Positions 1 through 11,578 of a DNA stretch of 64,000 nucleotides are shown piece by piece. Below the pieces are notes generated by a model, which was not told the DNA's origin, did not search any database, and saw only the letters and a program-made list of their open reading frames with translations. The position numbers and the translations under genes are program-made. The stretch comes from Nyssa sinensis. Taxonomy: Eukaryota > Streptophyta > Magnoliopsida > Cornales > Nyssaceae. The stretch covers positions 59,770,510-59,834,509 of the forward strand of contig CM018043.1 in the NCBI GenBank assembly GCA_008638375.1, read 5' to 3'. The stretch's first letter is position 1. Every line of letters begins with the position of its first letter.

Positions 1-480
1 GGATGTGGTGGTTTGGGGTGGAGGATCATGCTATGTGGTGAGTAATTTCCATAAAGTATAGGTGCGAAGAGGGGGGGTTGGTTCTCTAAAGACGTTTCTG
101 ATTGTACGGTTGTGGGGTATGGATTCTGGAAAGTGATCCAAAAGGGGAGGGAAGGTCTTTCTCAATGTGTTAGGCTTGAGATAAGGGGGGTCGCAGGTGA
201 AATTTAGGGTTGATCATTGGTTCGGGGATGCTTATTTGAGTTCCAAGTTTCCTAGCCTTTACAATATTGCCTTAGATAAAAAAAAAAAAAAAAGGCATTG
301 GTTGCATATTATATTGTCACCATGGGGAAAAAAGGACTTGGAGCCCTTGCTTTAGGAGGAATTTCTATGATTGGGAGTTGGGAGATCTTAAGCTTTAACT
401 TTTGTGGTTGGTCCCTTATTTTGTAATTATGGTTGTCCTTCTCTGAGCACTTTGTTTATAATACAACTTATTTACCAATA
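1..480 (+). pseudogene. LINE (L1-type) fragment, RT C-terminal/zf-RVT region
   Basis: Broken translations in several plus-strand frames resemble the region after reverse transcriptase in plant L1 LINEs: a WW-x-VI-like start, an EEGG stretch, a piece reading KFRVDHWFGDAYL, then FPSLYNIALD. Further on, ISMIGSWE resembles the RNFNDWE segment of the same elements. Frameshifts, stops and an internal A-run (about 279-293) show it is dead. A poly-C run lies at about 500-512. It may belong to the same element as the LINE 3' end at 2690-3120, separated by later insertions. Confidence 0.6.
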
Positions 481-875
481 AAAAATTCATGTTTTCCCAC
501 CCCCCCCCCCCAACACTTTTACCTTCAATAACAGTCACAAGTCTGCACCAATACCATAACCGACCATCATGATGAGACAAATCATCACCACTGGCCTCCA
601 TATTCATTGCCAAATTCACTGCAACATCCCAATCTGATCACAAACTCCTATCACTCTAACTACCAAGAGCTAACATCACTATCACCCCATAACTTAGAAT
701 TCCAAATTTACCATTAGTACTCTATCAATATTGCTATCATACCTCCCTATGATCAAAGGTATAAGACTATTGTTGACAATTAACGAATAGAGAGAAAGTA
801 TGATGATGTTGTTGAAAGCTTGATTTAGGGGACTCAAAAGTCTTTTCTGGGGATTGTGAAGCCCAATATTCCATA

Positions 876-1412
876 GTCTTGTACTAAGAAGCACGGATAC
901 GGATACAAGGCACGGATACGATACGACACAACACGACACGATAAGAATTCGACATTTTTCAAAAAAGTAGGACACGGATATGTTGAGGACACGTTGAATA
1001 TATTTTTTTATATTTTTTATATGACTATATAATAAAATTTTAATATTATTTCAATCAAAATTAGCATAAAAATACACAAATCACATAAATATTATTAATA
1101 TATCAAAATAAAAGGCAATAAATAAAAATTTAAGAATTTCATTTAATAATCAACATTCATGATTCAAATTTCAAAACAAATTTGTTAACTAATATGTATA
1201 TTTGTATGTGAGTATAAAAAAAATAGTAGAGAAAAAGAAGAAAATTTCCAAAAAAATTTCCCAAAAATATATCCAGAAATGTGTTTGGGACATGTCCAAA
1301 ATTCAGAAAAATTAGACTCTTTTTTCACGTGCCTGGGACTTGTCTAAGCATGTCCATGTCCGACACGGATACGTAAGGCAAAATAGAGTATCTGTACTTC
1401 ATAGGTCTTGTA
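876..1412. mobile_element. hAT-type MITE, family A copy 1, with 8-bp target duplication
   Basis: The element spans 884-1404 (521 bp). It is flanked by an exact 8-bp direct repeat GTCTTGTA (876-883 and 1405-1412). Its ends form an imperfect terminal inverted repeat: left CTAAGAAGCACGGATAC, right end in reverse complement CTATGAAGTACAGATAC (14 of 17 match). Sub-terminal regions are rich in GACACG/GGATACG words; the core is AT-rich and non-coding. An 8-bp duplication is typical of hAT transposons. A second copy in the opposite orientation lies at 28096-28664. Confidence 0.85.
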
Positions 1413-1489
1413 AGTTGTTGATTCAGGTCTGGTACCTGAAGTAAACTTTTCTCTTGCAAGTTGTTCCTATGCTAGCTGCAGGAAGTGTG

Positions 1490-1739
1490 CTTGGAGCAAT
1501 TGGTTGCTTAACATGGTATCTGAGCCTTGATTACAAGAGGTTTTGGTTTCAAATCTCTCCATCTGTATATATTCTCTATTTTCATTTGTACTCTATTATG
1601 CTTCACATTTATCTATGGTTTCTTTCTCTTCACACGCGAGTCCGGGGTCGCACGTGAGGGGAGAGTGTTCAGAGCTTGATATACATTGTTGACTCATTCT
1701 CTATCAACTAAAGCTTTTGGAGCAATTGGTTGTTTAACA
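1490..1739 (+). mobile_element. TRIM-like miniature LTR retrotransposon
   Basis: A 72-bp LTR (1668-1739) starts TGTTCAGAGC and ends GTTTAACA. Its last ~24 bases are repeated, with a few changes, at 1490-1513 as the end of a 5' LTR. That end is followed at once by TGGTATCTGAGCC, a variant initiator-Met tRNA primer-binding site. GAGGGGAGAG just before the 3' LTR serves as a polypurine tract. The internal part is about 154 bp and has no coding capacity. The first part of the 5' LTR is missing or unrecognisable, and no target duplication could be found. Confidence 0.65.
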
Positions 1740-2690
1740 TATGTCAATGGTGCTTGTGATGACGGAAAGAGAACTTGATGAACTAAGTATTTCTGAACTA
1801 GAGAGAGAGAGAGAGAGAGAGATAATTGAGCATTGGATGGCTACAAACTGTATGGAATCTTGGTGGTTGGGGTGCCAGTGGCAGCAGGCAACTACTGGTC
1901 AAAGTAAGGCTAGCAAATAGATCGCAGGTGATAAATCGTTGATTATTGTGAAGGTATGATCAACAGTGGATCGTGGTAAAGGCAATGGTGCCTGGTGGTT
2001 CGAGGTGGAGATGGAGAATGAGTGCAATCAAAGGTCAGTGTAGATGGTATCGATGCAGGTGGACAAGATAGTGTATAAAAAGTGGGGATGTTGTTAACCA
2101 AATTCAAAGGTGAAATAGGTTAGCAAAACCCTAATTCTTCATTGAGATGGCGGATTCAGCTCCAATTTGCAAATTGGTAGGCTGATTGTGAATTTGCGCA
2201 CATTGTGAATCCCTTTCTTTTCCTTTTTCAAGCACGAATTGGCATTGTACTCATGCCTTATAGATAACAAAATTTAAGATGTTGAATACGACAAAACATA
2301 GACCTAAAGCTAGAATGTGGTTTCTAAAAATGCTGATCCTGGGTCACCATCTTGGTTATTGCTATACGTGAAATAAAATATATCTAACCTCTAATTACAT
2401 TTTCAAACTAATACATATACAAGTACATGAATTAAGTATTTCACTAATAACTCTTAAGCCATCGTTGCCCGAATGGTGTTCTAAATATAGAGGCTCTTGC
2501 TCTAGAATGCTCACTACACATTACTAACTTAAAGCAGTACCATGAAAGTGTACATACCTATATCAAATGTTTACCAAGTGCAAACTAATTTTACAGGCAT
2601 CAAGTTCAAAAAAAATGAAAAAGGAAGAAAAATATTAACATGAAAAATTCAAATGCACATAAAAGGAGAAATATCGTCTAATCATTTGAT
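1740..2690. other. Gene-free stretch with a GA microsatellite
   Basis: A (GA)11 run lies at 1801-1822. The rest shows no convincing ORF or recognised repeat. A short ATG context after AAACCCTAA at about 2148 gives only a 12-codon ORF. Confidence 0.4.
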
Positions 2691-3120
2691 ATTGCATCAT
2701 CTAGTGGCCAGAGAACTTTGGGCTTTCTTGTTAGCTCTTTCTAGAATCCACTGGGAAATGTCTAGTTTGGGGGAGGATGTGCTCGCCAGTTGGAAGGGTA
2801 TATAGAAGGGAGAAGAGTCAAGAGTGATGCAGTAGGTGTCGCCATTGTGCCTTTTGTGGAGTGTTTAGGGGAAAAGAAATATTGAGATCTTTAGGATTTG
2901 AAGGGACAGAAATGTCCAATTGGTGTCAAACATATTATGTTGAGCTCTTTAATTTTTTTATTTGGATTCCCAGGAGCTTTTCCTTTTTGTTTGATTCCTT
3001 TGGAGAAAATTTAGGTGAGATGAGAATATAGCTTCACATAGGATCCTTGTGTACGCTTCCTATGTACATGACTGCACCCCTTATTGGTGCTTTTTAACGA
3101 TACTTTTACTAATCGGAAGT
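2690..3120 (+). pseudogene. LINE 3'-terminal fragment
   Basis: Plus-strand translation reads RELWAFLLALFRIHWEM followed by LGEDVLASWKG and later LCLLW and RNIEIF. This resembles the conserved C-terminus of plant L1 LINE ORF2 (LW...LFG..WVMP...VLACW..., then CLMWCLWRERNRR.FE). The sequence after it, with words such as TGTGTACGCTTCC and TATGTACATG, resembles the usual 3' untranslated end of these elements. Stops and frameshifts are present. Confidence 0.6.
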
Positions 3121-3161
3121 GTAGAAAGAATTCGTATAATATCATTATCATATATGAACAG

Positions 3162-3274
3162 TGTTGAATGTTATTTTGGAGAATGAAAAATATGTATTCT
3201 TCTCTCTAGGAGGTCAAGATTTATAGTCACAGCTTAGAAGTAAATAAGAAAACTATCCTAAATTAGTTCCGACA
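3162..3274 (-). repeat. 3' LTR of the 3.2-6.5 kb copia element
   Basis: 113 bp, TGTTGAATG...GTTCCGACA on the plus strand, direct repeat of 6400-6512. Confidence 0.85.
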
Positions 3275-3316
3275 CCAGGCTGCAAGTTATGCACAAATGA
3301 AACACATTCAAAAACT

Positions 3317-4400
3317 TTGGGAGAAAAGGAGAAAGATATTTTATCAGGAAACATGATATTAAAATGTGATTTTCCCTATAGAATGCAAGAAGGCATCCTA
3401 TTTAAAAGATACGTAGCTATAAGGATAGTATCTCCCCAAAAACACTTGGGAACCTCCATCTGGATCACAAGGGCACGAGCTATAACAAGGATGGGACCTT
3501 CTTTCTTTTGGCAATCTCATTTTGTTGGGGGTGGTCACACAAGATGTTTGGTGTATAATGCCTTTGGACTCGAGAAACTATTTAAAATGATTGTCTTTAT
3601 ACTCTTGAGCATTATCAGTTCGAAAAGCTAACAATTTGGCATTGAATTGATTAAAAATTTCAGCATAAAAGGATTGAAAAACATTAAACAATTGAGAACA
3701 ATTTTTAAGCACATACACCCATGTCAAACGAGAATGATCATCAATACAAGTAACAAAATATCGAAAACCATATAAACCAGTAGTCCGAGATGGTCCCCAA
3801 ATATCATAATAAACTAGTGCAGAAGATTAGAAACAAGGGGGTTAGCACGTAGAAGAAATGAAACTTTATGATGCTTATTAAGTTCACATGAATCACAACT
3901 AAAACTAAAAAAATCGGATAAAATAGGAACTAAGTGACGAAGATTTGCAGAAGACGGGTGTCCAAGGCGACAGTGTCACTGATAAGGAGAAACAACGGAA
4001 TGTAGAATATAAGGAGTCGACTGACAAGATGACTAAAGGTAATAGAGTCCATTCTTCTCATATCCCTCACCAATCATCCTCTTCATCTTTAGATCCTGAA
4101 ATTCACAATAAGAGGGATTGAAGGTCACTGAACAGTTGAAGGACTGGGTAAGTTTACAAATAGACAGCAAATTGAAAGGAAATTAAAGTATGTATAAAAA
4201 AGATGAAAAATGAGACCAGAAGTGAAAACACTACCAATTCCTTGAACACAAGCTTTAGCCCCATTAACAATAGTGACAAAGGAGGGAGAAGAAGGATGAA
4301 AAATATTAGAAAGATCAAACACCCCAGAATCAAGAATCCAAGGAGTACTAGAAGAAGAATGAAGACAAGTAGGAAAGAAAGAAAACCAATTTAAGTTAAA
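3317..4400 (-). pseudogene. copia protease / pre-integrase / integrase remnant
   Basis: Minus-strand reading from about 4370 gives STPWILDSGVFDLSN, the aspartic protease start of copia pol with its DSG motif. It is followed by a glycine/valine-rich protease-like stretch (4322-4125). Lower down, HCRLGHPSSANLRHL with CDSCELNKHHKVSF is the HHCC pre-integrase zinc module. Next come decayed integrase pieces (FGDH, WGP-like) to about 3320. Multiple stops and shifts. Sequence from integrase core to RNase H has been lost before the 3' LTR. Confidence 0.7.
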
Positions 4401-5192
4401 AATGACTTCTTAGAGCATATGTAGTGAACGTGTTAGTGCATGGGTTAGTGTGGGATATTAGCCAATAAGCAAAAGAATTGCTTCAATGAAAAAGTTATGT
4501 TAAATGCTAAATATGAATCCCACTCGTCAAATGTTAAGTTCAATGTTAACTATGACCAACCTTTTGACAAGCCATGGTGACAAAAAAATATTTTTTAATA
4601 TTTTATGTAAGACAGTAGAGAAAGAAGAGAGAGAAAAAAAACGACACAACCGTCAAGACAATAAAAGAAGTGTGAGACCAGGTAAGAAAAATGGATAACA
4701 TGTCCATTGGAGGTGGGATGATTTGTTAAAATTAGCTTATGATATATGAGCAACTAACATGTTTAAGTGACAAGTAATAGGAATGGAAATGTCTTAATGA
4801 GTTGAGAAATTTTATTGAGATTTAAAACCGTTATATTAAAAAATGACTTATATAGGAAAATATATTCGAGACACATGCTTGCCTCCGGTGCTACCAAATA
4901 AGAGTTGTCATATAATTGAGTGTTTGGCAGAACGAAAGAAAGTTATTTTATAGGTGTGGCCTATAATTTTAGGCTGAAAGTATTTGTAACAGGGTCATTT
5001 TTACAAGTGCAGTCTGTGATTTTTTTTTATAAACATGGGCCAAACATACTTAAGATTATTGCGTAATTGAAACGCAATTTGCAAGATCACGAGAAACATT
5101 GAATTTGAAAGAAATTGGCGAGATAGGATGAGTTATAATGTAAGTGGTATGAAGTACACATTTCTATCTAATTGGAACCTTGTTCTTCGTGC

Positions 5193-6172
5193 TCAAATAA
5201 TTTCTGGATCAATCAAAATTGGTACCTGACGAGACCAAATTGGTTGTGGAAGTAAAAGAGGCATTGGCATGCTGAAGAAGAGAATCATACTTTGTCTTGG
5301 AAATAAGGATCTGACCTTCCAAAACCAACTCAGAATGCTCCCCCTCGAGTGTAGCCTGGTTAGCCCAAGTGGGCTTGCCATGTTGTTTGCAATAGTAGTC
5401 AACGGAATGATTACTTTGGCCACAATGAGTGCACCGCTTGGAGCCATGACCATTGCGAACACCACGATTACCACGACCACGATTACTACTAGGAGAAACA
5501 CGCCCACCATGATCTCCAGGAGATGCAGCAAGAGCGAAACAATGTCATTCTCTAGAGTAGAAGAATGAATGGCAACTCTCCAAACACGAGCAAAAATCTC
5601 ACTAACAGTGGGAACATCCTTACTAGATAGAATTTGAGAACTGATAGAAACAAGTTCCGGTTTGAGCCGAAAACAAACTTTAGAACTCGAAATTCCTCCC
5701 CTGTGTTGTTGAGTTTTCAAGTTAGTGGTCAACAGTTGATAGACATTTAACTCATCCCACATATCTTTTAGGATGGAAAAATATTCTTCCACTGAGCGAT
5801 CTCCCTGTTGGAAGGAGAAAATGTCCTGATAGATTTGATAGATATGAGAGAGATTCTGATAAGAAGAATACAACTTTTGCAAAGTGTCCCAAATGGCTTT
5901 GGAAGATTCCAAACAAGCAACATTATTGAAAATATCTGATTCCAAGCTGTTCCAAAGCCAAGTCATAATCTAAGCATCATCTTGTTCCCAAGCGGGAAGC
6001 TTGGTGACATCAGTAGGTTTGGTAGTTATAAGATAAGAAACCTTACCACGAGCTTTCGATGAAACCGACACAGCGCGAAACCATTGAAGGTAATTGGAAC
6101 CCTTCAATTTTCTATTGGTCAGTGATTCAATAAAAAAAAATTGTTGTCCTTGGTGTCCAATTTATCAGCCAT
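5193..6172 (-). pseudogene. copia gag (UBN2-type), broken
   Basis: The minus-strand start is ATG at 6172, 213 bases inside the primer-binding site. Recognisable gag features are a W-F-R-A-V segment near the start, then IMTWLWNSLESDIF, AKAIWDTL-like SSKAIWDTLQKLY, and the VEEYFSILKDMWDEL core of copia gag (UBN2 / retrotran_gag). An A-run around 6130-6140 and stops near 5967 break the frame. The open part from 5966 to 5193 covers the middle and C-terminal parts. A basic/zinc-knuckle tail is not clearly preserved. Confidence 0.75.
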
Positions 6173-6399
6173 GATGGGACAAAGAAGTTGCTAGAGTAAA
6201 AATTTAGGAAGCGAGAGAAGCTGGCTGAGACTGGCTGGGCTGAAAGAGCCGAGAGTGACGAGAGGCTAGGCCTAGGAGGCCGAGAGGTGCCAAAGGAGGC
6301 GAGAGCCTCTATCGAGAGGGGCCGAGGGAGACGAGAGGCACCGAGAAGAGAAGGATCGAGAAAGAGAAGCTATGGTTTAGAAAACCTACTCTGATACCA

Positions 6400-6512
6400 T
6401 GTCGAATGTATTTTAGAGAATAAAAAAATATATATTCTTCTCTCTGGGAGGTCAAGATTTATATTCACAGCTTACAAGTAAATAAGGAAACTATCCTAAA
6501 TTAGTTCCTACA
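6400..6512 (-). repeat. 5' LTR of the 3.2-6.5 kb copia element
   Basis: 113 bp, TGTCGAATG...GTTCCTACA on the plus strand, adjoining the primer-binding site at 6385-6399. Confidence 0.85.
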
Positions 6513-6939
6513 ATCAATCAATCAATCTAATGCCTAAATTAAGCTATAAATCCTGTCAATATTTACAACAAACAGTAAGAATAATACAAGCAACATAGTA
6601 GAAATCACCTTATGAGCTGAAATACCCAATACATAAGATATTCCCTACAAAAAGAAAAGGTACGTTACACAGGTCAGTAATAGAACAAAACAAACACAAA
6701 AAGAAAAAGGCTAAATAAGATATCCATGCTAATATGTACAACGAGTGTGGGTGTGAATACAGGTTGTGTTGCATCTACGCTGTCATATACAAATATGATC
6801 TAGGGTGCAAAAGATAAGCAAAGGAGCAAGTTCATTAGTTATTTCTTTCTTGTTGGGCCAATGTCACGTGATTTGAAACTTTCCCTTCTAATCAATTTTT
6901 AATGTTGAAGGGTTATTTCTGTTCTCACTTCAACTTTTC

Positions 6940-7101
6940 TTGTTAAGGGCAAGAAAAAGAAACTATAGAAATAGTCTGAAGGTCACGGGTTTGAGTCATG
7001 GAAACAGCTTCTTCGTTTGTGGGGGTAAGGCTGCGTACATCTAACCCTCCCCAAACCCCACAATGGTGGGACCAGTACATGGGGACTGCCCTTTTTTTTT
7101 T
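6940..7101 (+). mobile_element. Au-type SINE
   Basis: A pol III box B is seen as GGGTTTGAGTC (6987-6997), preceded by GGTCAC. It is followed by GGAAACAGCTTCTTCG, GGGTAAGGCTGCGTACAT, CCCTCCCCAAACCCCAC and GGACTGCCC, ending in a T-run at about 7091-7101. This order matches the plant Au SINE family body and its poly-T tail. The 5' box A part is not recognisable, so the start is approximate. Confidence 0.75.
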
Positions 7102-7970
7102 AATTCGGTGATTCATTCTGACACTAAATTGTCACAAGTCAACATTTTTCTTGATGTATAAAACTTTGTGTTGACATATATCACAATGCAATCTTATTTA
7201 TCTAGTAATCGGGCTCAAGGCCATAGCTGTCAAATGGCATGATGTTTCAGCATATTCAAAGAAGCTTAAGAACAAACATGATACAGTATTAATAATCAAA
7301 TAGGAATTTAAGATGTAATGTATAAACAAGATTTAGTACATAACCATATCTGAAGTATACATCAACAATACTTAATTGAGGATAGATATCAAAAAACATA
7401 TAGTACTACTTAAAAATTAGTTAAGAAATCTGTAAGATAATAAATAATATGGTATGCATCTGATGTATAGCTCAACATAGAAATAAATAAAAAAATTCCA
7501 GAGGAAAGATGCGCCTTGAGTGGTTCAGAATAAGTTATGACAAGAATTGAAAAACTTTTGAATGAAAATTTAATTGGCCAAGCACCTGATTCAATTTCAG
7601 AAGTTGTTTTATAAGTTAGTTTGATGGAGAACATTAGCACAGGATATTGCCTAGATGCTGAAGGTGGGGAAAAAAACAATAAAAAAGAAGGATAAAAATA
7701 TAGCATGTGAAAATAGGAAAACCAAGGAGTCCCATCATGCAACTTGAGATTGTCCAAATGCAAGCCTAGTTGTACCAAAAATTACTAGTTCTAAAAAGAG
7801 AGAAAAACACTTCAATCGTTCTTCTTCAAGAGGTCATTGCAAAAAGCCAAACTATTGTAGCACAATAATGAAAGTGCTGGAATGGAATCTACAATGGTAA
7901 GGTGGGCTCCAGTTTGATTCTTATGGCCTTCAAATCAAAATTATTGCCCCATATAAAAATCCTAAGGAAA
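7102..7970. other. AT-rich stretch without recognised features
   Basis: No coding sequence or repeat recognised. Open frames here lack any family signature. If the minus-strand kinase-like exon at 11.6 kb belongs to a long gene, this could be intron. Confidence 0.4.
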
Positions 7971-7974
7971 CTAG

Positions 7975-8385
7975 ATCAAAACCATATACCATATTATGAT
8001 TTAGATCACTTAAAATGTCAAAATATATAAAATTACATTCAGACTATTCAGTAACTTGACTAGGACATGACTTTTAGGATGTAAAACATCATCAAACAAA
8101 CCTTAGTAGGGCTGCTTCATGCAATCATTCTTGCCTAGAAAATATGTGGTCCTCAAACTTGCATCAGCCCCCCTTCCCCCTAACTGAAAGAAAAAACCCA
8201 ACTTCAGGTTCCATCTGTTTTTCCTTTTCTTTTGGGTCCGTCGTAGGCGAAACAGCTCTCAACTTCAGTACATTAATGCTAAAACTCAAGTACAGAAATT
8301 CAAGCAAGATGAAATACTCATGTAACCTAGGCTTTTGTCAACTGGATCCAACATTATCACCATTCTCAAACACAAGTTGATGTAG
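7975..8385 (+). repeat. Direct repeat R1, left copy
   Basis: Shares a series of words in the same order with 9570-10060: ACCATATTATGATTT / ACCATGATTTGG, GCTGCTTCATGCAAT / CTGCTTCACCCAAT, CTTGCATCAGCCC, CTTCCCCC, TTAATGCT, and CATTCTCAAACACAA near the end. The two copies flank a LINE fragment. The nature of the repeat is unknown. Confidence 0.65.
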
Positions 8386-8439
8386 AAGTGAGCCTTATTT
8401 AAGGGGTTAAAGGCTGTGAATTCTATTAAAACTAGCTAT

Positions 8440-9490
8440 CTATATCAGGAGGGAGAACGGAAGATGCATTTGGTAAGATGGGGTAGAATTCAAAAGCCTA
8501 TAAAAGAAGGGAGATTGGGCATCAAGGAGTTAAGGTGTTCAACAAAGCACTTAAGGGAAATGACTTTGGCGGTTAGCAATGGGTTCCTGGATGCCGTGGG
8601 GGAGAGTTATTGAGATCAAATTTGGGTGTGGAGAGAATAGATGGGCCTATAATGTCTCATATGGTCCCTTGGGGACTAGGTTGTGGCTAATTATCAGCAA
8701 AGGGAAGGAAAGGATGAATTCATGTGCAGAATCTCTTCTGATATTGGGGACTGGGGCACGGGTTTCATTTTGGAAGATGTTTGGTGTGGTGAAATTGCTT
8801 TGAAGGATGGATTCCCACGGCTATTCCACATAGCAATGAATCCTGAAGGGAGAGTAAAGTTTATGGAGGGCGAAGTCATCTGGAGTCCTTGCCTTCGTAG
8901 AATCTTCGATGATTGTGAGTTGGAGGAGGAAGTTTGTTTTTGGGCATCTTGCACCATTTTAGACCTCAGAGGGATTCCTTAGACATGATTGTGTGGAGGA
9001 AAGGTAGAAACAAAAAGTTCACAGTTAGATGCTACTATAGGGATCTAGCTTGGAGGAAGGGTGGTTTGGGGTTCTAAAGGTCCTTTAAAAGTTTCATTTT
9101 TTGCTTGGACTATAACATGGGAAGTGGTGTTAACAATGGAGAACATTCAAAAAATGGGTTTTCATCTTGCGGGGAGGTGTACTATGTGCTTGTCTGAGGT
9201 GGAATCACTTAAAACTTATTTCTCCTTTGCTCTTTTATGGGGGTGTGGTGCCTTTTGTTTGCACTTATTGGTTGTAGTTGGCTTATGCCACTCTTGGTTT
9301 TAGAGTTTTTGAAAATATGGCTGGGGGTTTGTGGGAGGAAAAGGGGAAGAAATGTATGATGAATGGTGTCTTCTTGCTTATTTTGGTGCAAATGGAGGGA
9401 AAGGAATCGTCGTATCTTCGAAGGATAGGCGATATATTTGTGTTGATTTAACGATAGTTTTTTGAAAACTTTATATTTTTGTTATATAGA
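8440..9490 (+). pseudogene. LINE (L1-type) fragment, RT thumb to zf-RVT C-terminus
   Basis: Plus-strand translations in shifting frames follow the plant L1 ORF2 C-terminal region. They read KMHLVRWGRI...GRLGIKELR, then ISSDIGDWGTGFILEDVW, LFHIAMNPEGRVKF, and IVWRKGRNKKFTVRCYY. The zf-RVT module (GPLKVSFFAWTITWE, ENIQKMGFHLAGRCTMC) and the closing WREGNRRIFE follow. Several frameshifts and stops are present. It lacks the endonuclease and the catalytic RT part. Confidence 0.8.
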
Positions 9491-9569
9491 TTCATAACCC
9501 TCGCATGTACATAGTTTTGTAGATTTTATGGAAAACATGCAGCTCTAAAAACTAGCCGTCTATCATTTG

Positions 9570-10060
9570 ACATTAAACTATATAATATACCATGATTTGG
9601 AGCCCTGAAAATGTTGTAAAAAAGATAATAATTCCCTCGGCACATGACTTTCAAGGATATAATATATCATTAAAAAACTCTAGTTGGCCTGCTTCACCCA
9701 ATTGATCTTGCCCAAAAAAATAAATGGTCATCGTGCTTGCATCAGCCCTACCTTCCCCCAAATGAAAGAAAATCCAAGCTCAAGTTTCCAGCTGCTCATA
9801 TTTTTCCTTTCCTTTTGTGCGTGTGTCTATTATAGGGAAATCAGCACCTTCACTTTAGAAAATTAATGCTGAAACACAAAGTTGGCAAACTCAAGCAATA
9901 TTAAATGCCACTAAATTTCTATTGCATCTGAAACGGCCTAGCTTTCCAATATACTTCTCCTGGATGGGTAGTTGTCTTCATATATGTGTAAACCTCGTGG
10001 AAGCCAGTCTTTTATCAATGCAGTCCAACAAAATCTCCATTCTCAAACACAACATTTCTA
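9570..10060 (+). repeat. Direct repeat R1, right copy
   Basis: Partner of 7975-8385, similar along its length but with small insertions. Ends with the shared word CATTCTCAAACACAA at about 10037-10051. Confidence 0.65.
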
Positions 10061-11030
10061 TTGCCAATTGACTACCACCATTTTATTTATTTATTTGAGC
10101 ATAGCCAGCATAATTTTTTTCACAAACCTGCCAATTGATAGTTAACAAACATTCGGAAAAATTGCAAGATCCATGGTCCTTCCAAGATTCAAAGGGTGCT
10201 GAGTCAAAAGCATCACAGAAGTTCAGCACATTAAAATCTTAGTGAGACTGCAATAGTTAGTACAACTCTTGGAGCAATTAAAGACAAATCCAACCTAAGT
10301 ACCTGATCCATTATTATGGATCAGTCCTCACCAAGCTTCCAATCAAGTAGACCAGGGTTCTACTGACGACTTTGGCCATGAATAGTAGATGATACACAGC
10401 CTTGAAGCACATGACTGTCCCCACTCCTGCAAATCCTCCAAAAGCAATTAATGAACTTCGAGATCTCTGTCAAAGTAATGAATTCTATCACACCATGCAA
10501 TCACAAAATCTCCTCAAATAAAGCTTAGTTTGATCAAAACATCCTTTGTCTACATTTTATGAAATCTGATCCCCCGAAAAAGAAAACAACCTGAAGCAAT
10601 ACCTCACAATGTAAACTGTATGCCTGGTATGAAACTCAGTCACGTTAATCCAAAAATATATCAATGTATGGGCAGTGGAGTGTACAATCAAGTACTAGAG
10701 GTGTTTCCTTCCCCTCTAGGCATATAGAGTAATAAAAAAAAAATTAAAAAAAAAAACTTTTATGCATCCCACAGGAGATCTCAACTTAATTTTGAAATTG
10801 AGGTACATCTGGTTGAAAGCTTATGTCTCTCCTTAGAATCATCCATGCAAAAAATTGATGGATATCTTTCAAGAATAATAAAAATATGGATGATCATAAA
10901 AGAATTGATGGAAAGGGCTCTTAAATTACCTTACAGGTTTAGCCAAAGAATGAATTATTGTGACTGAGTAAGGGACTGAATCTTGAAAGTAAAATGTCTG
11001 TTATCCATTGATCACCAATGTAAAATAATG
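10061..11030. other. Stretch without recognised features
   Basis: No gene or known repeat recognised. An A-rich run with T interruptions lies near 10734-10756. Confidence 0.4.
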
Positions 11031-11105
11031 CTTGCTGCCCTCATGGCCTACAGCTCCGACCCCAAACGTTATGGGTTCAAATCCCCCAAATTATGGATCA
11101 ACTGA
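11030..11105 (+). repeat. Possible tRNA-derived SINE remnant
   Basis: GGGTTCAAATCCCCC at about 11070-11084 is a good pol III box B, preceded by CATGGCCTACAGCTCCGACC, which could be a decayed box A and tRNA-like arm. It cannot be folded as a tRNA gene by eye. A chance box B is possible. Confidence 0.3.
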
Positions 11106-11509
11106 CAATAAGTTGTTTATTCAAACCTTTTAACACAAATGATTGCGGTGTAAACAGCCATCATATTTGTCTATATAAACTATAATCAGCAGTCACATTA
11201 CACAAACCATTTGATCTAGTGTTGTTTGAGGAAACTGGAGTGGACAGTCTTCCACTACCAACCATTTATGTTGATGAATCGTGGATGGATAACCTCAAAG
11301 CACAATTGATCTAAAAATAGTACAACTTACAAACAACAAAAATTTACCAACCGTTAGCATCATCTTCAGATGCATGTAACCCACAATAACAGAACTAGAA
11401 ATGCGAGCAAGTAGTAACTAAATGAACAATAACCATTGATTGCAGCAACAAATTCTATAAAGAATACTAGGACGAATGATGATTGACGGAGAGACATAGC
11501 GGACGTCCC

Positions 11510-11510
<1 letters not shown>

Positions 11511-11554
<44 letters not shown>
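11511..11554. repeat. (TA)n(GA)n microsatellite
   Basis: TA repeat followed by GA repeat, just inside the putative intron after the kinase-like exon. Confidence 0.9.
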
Positions 11555-11578
11555 ATAAATAAAAAATAATAATAATAC

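Larger units (their letters stand above)
3162..6512 (-). mobile_element. Ty1/copia element with 113-bp LTRs, internally deleted
   Basis: Two direct repeats of 113 bp (3162-3274 and 6400-6512) begin TGT and end ACA and differ at roughly ten positions, so the insertion is old. Inside the right repeat, CCTACTCTGATACCA (6385-6399) is the minus-strand primer-binding site TGGTATCAGAGTAGG, which fixes the orientation. In minus order there is a gag, a protease start with DSG, then pre-integrase and integrase pieces. The RT and RNase H regions are absent. The leader between primer site and gag (about 6215-6370) is a purine-rich stretch repeating CGAGAGG-like words. No target duplication is visible. 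Confidence 0.85.

Noticed and set aside
2148..2186. Possible gene start after AAACCCTAATTC (12-codon ORF beginning MADSAPICKL) with a GT donor
   Set aside because: Too short, and no downstream exon or known protein was recognised.
3100..6520. Target-site duplication for the 113-bp-LTR copia element
   Set aside because: The five bases outside the LTRs (AACAG and ATCAA) do not match.
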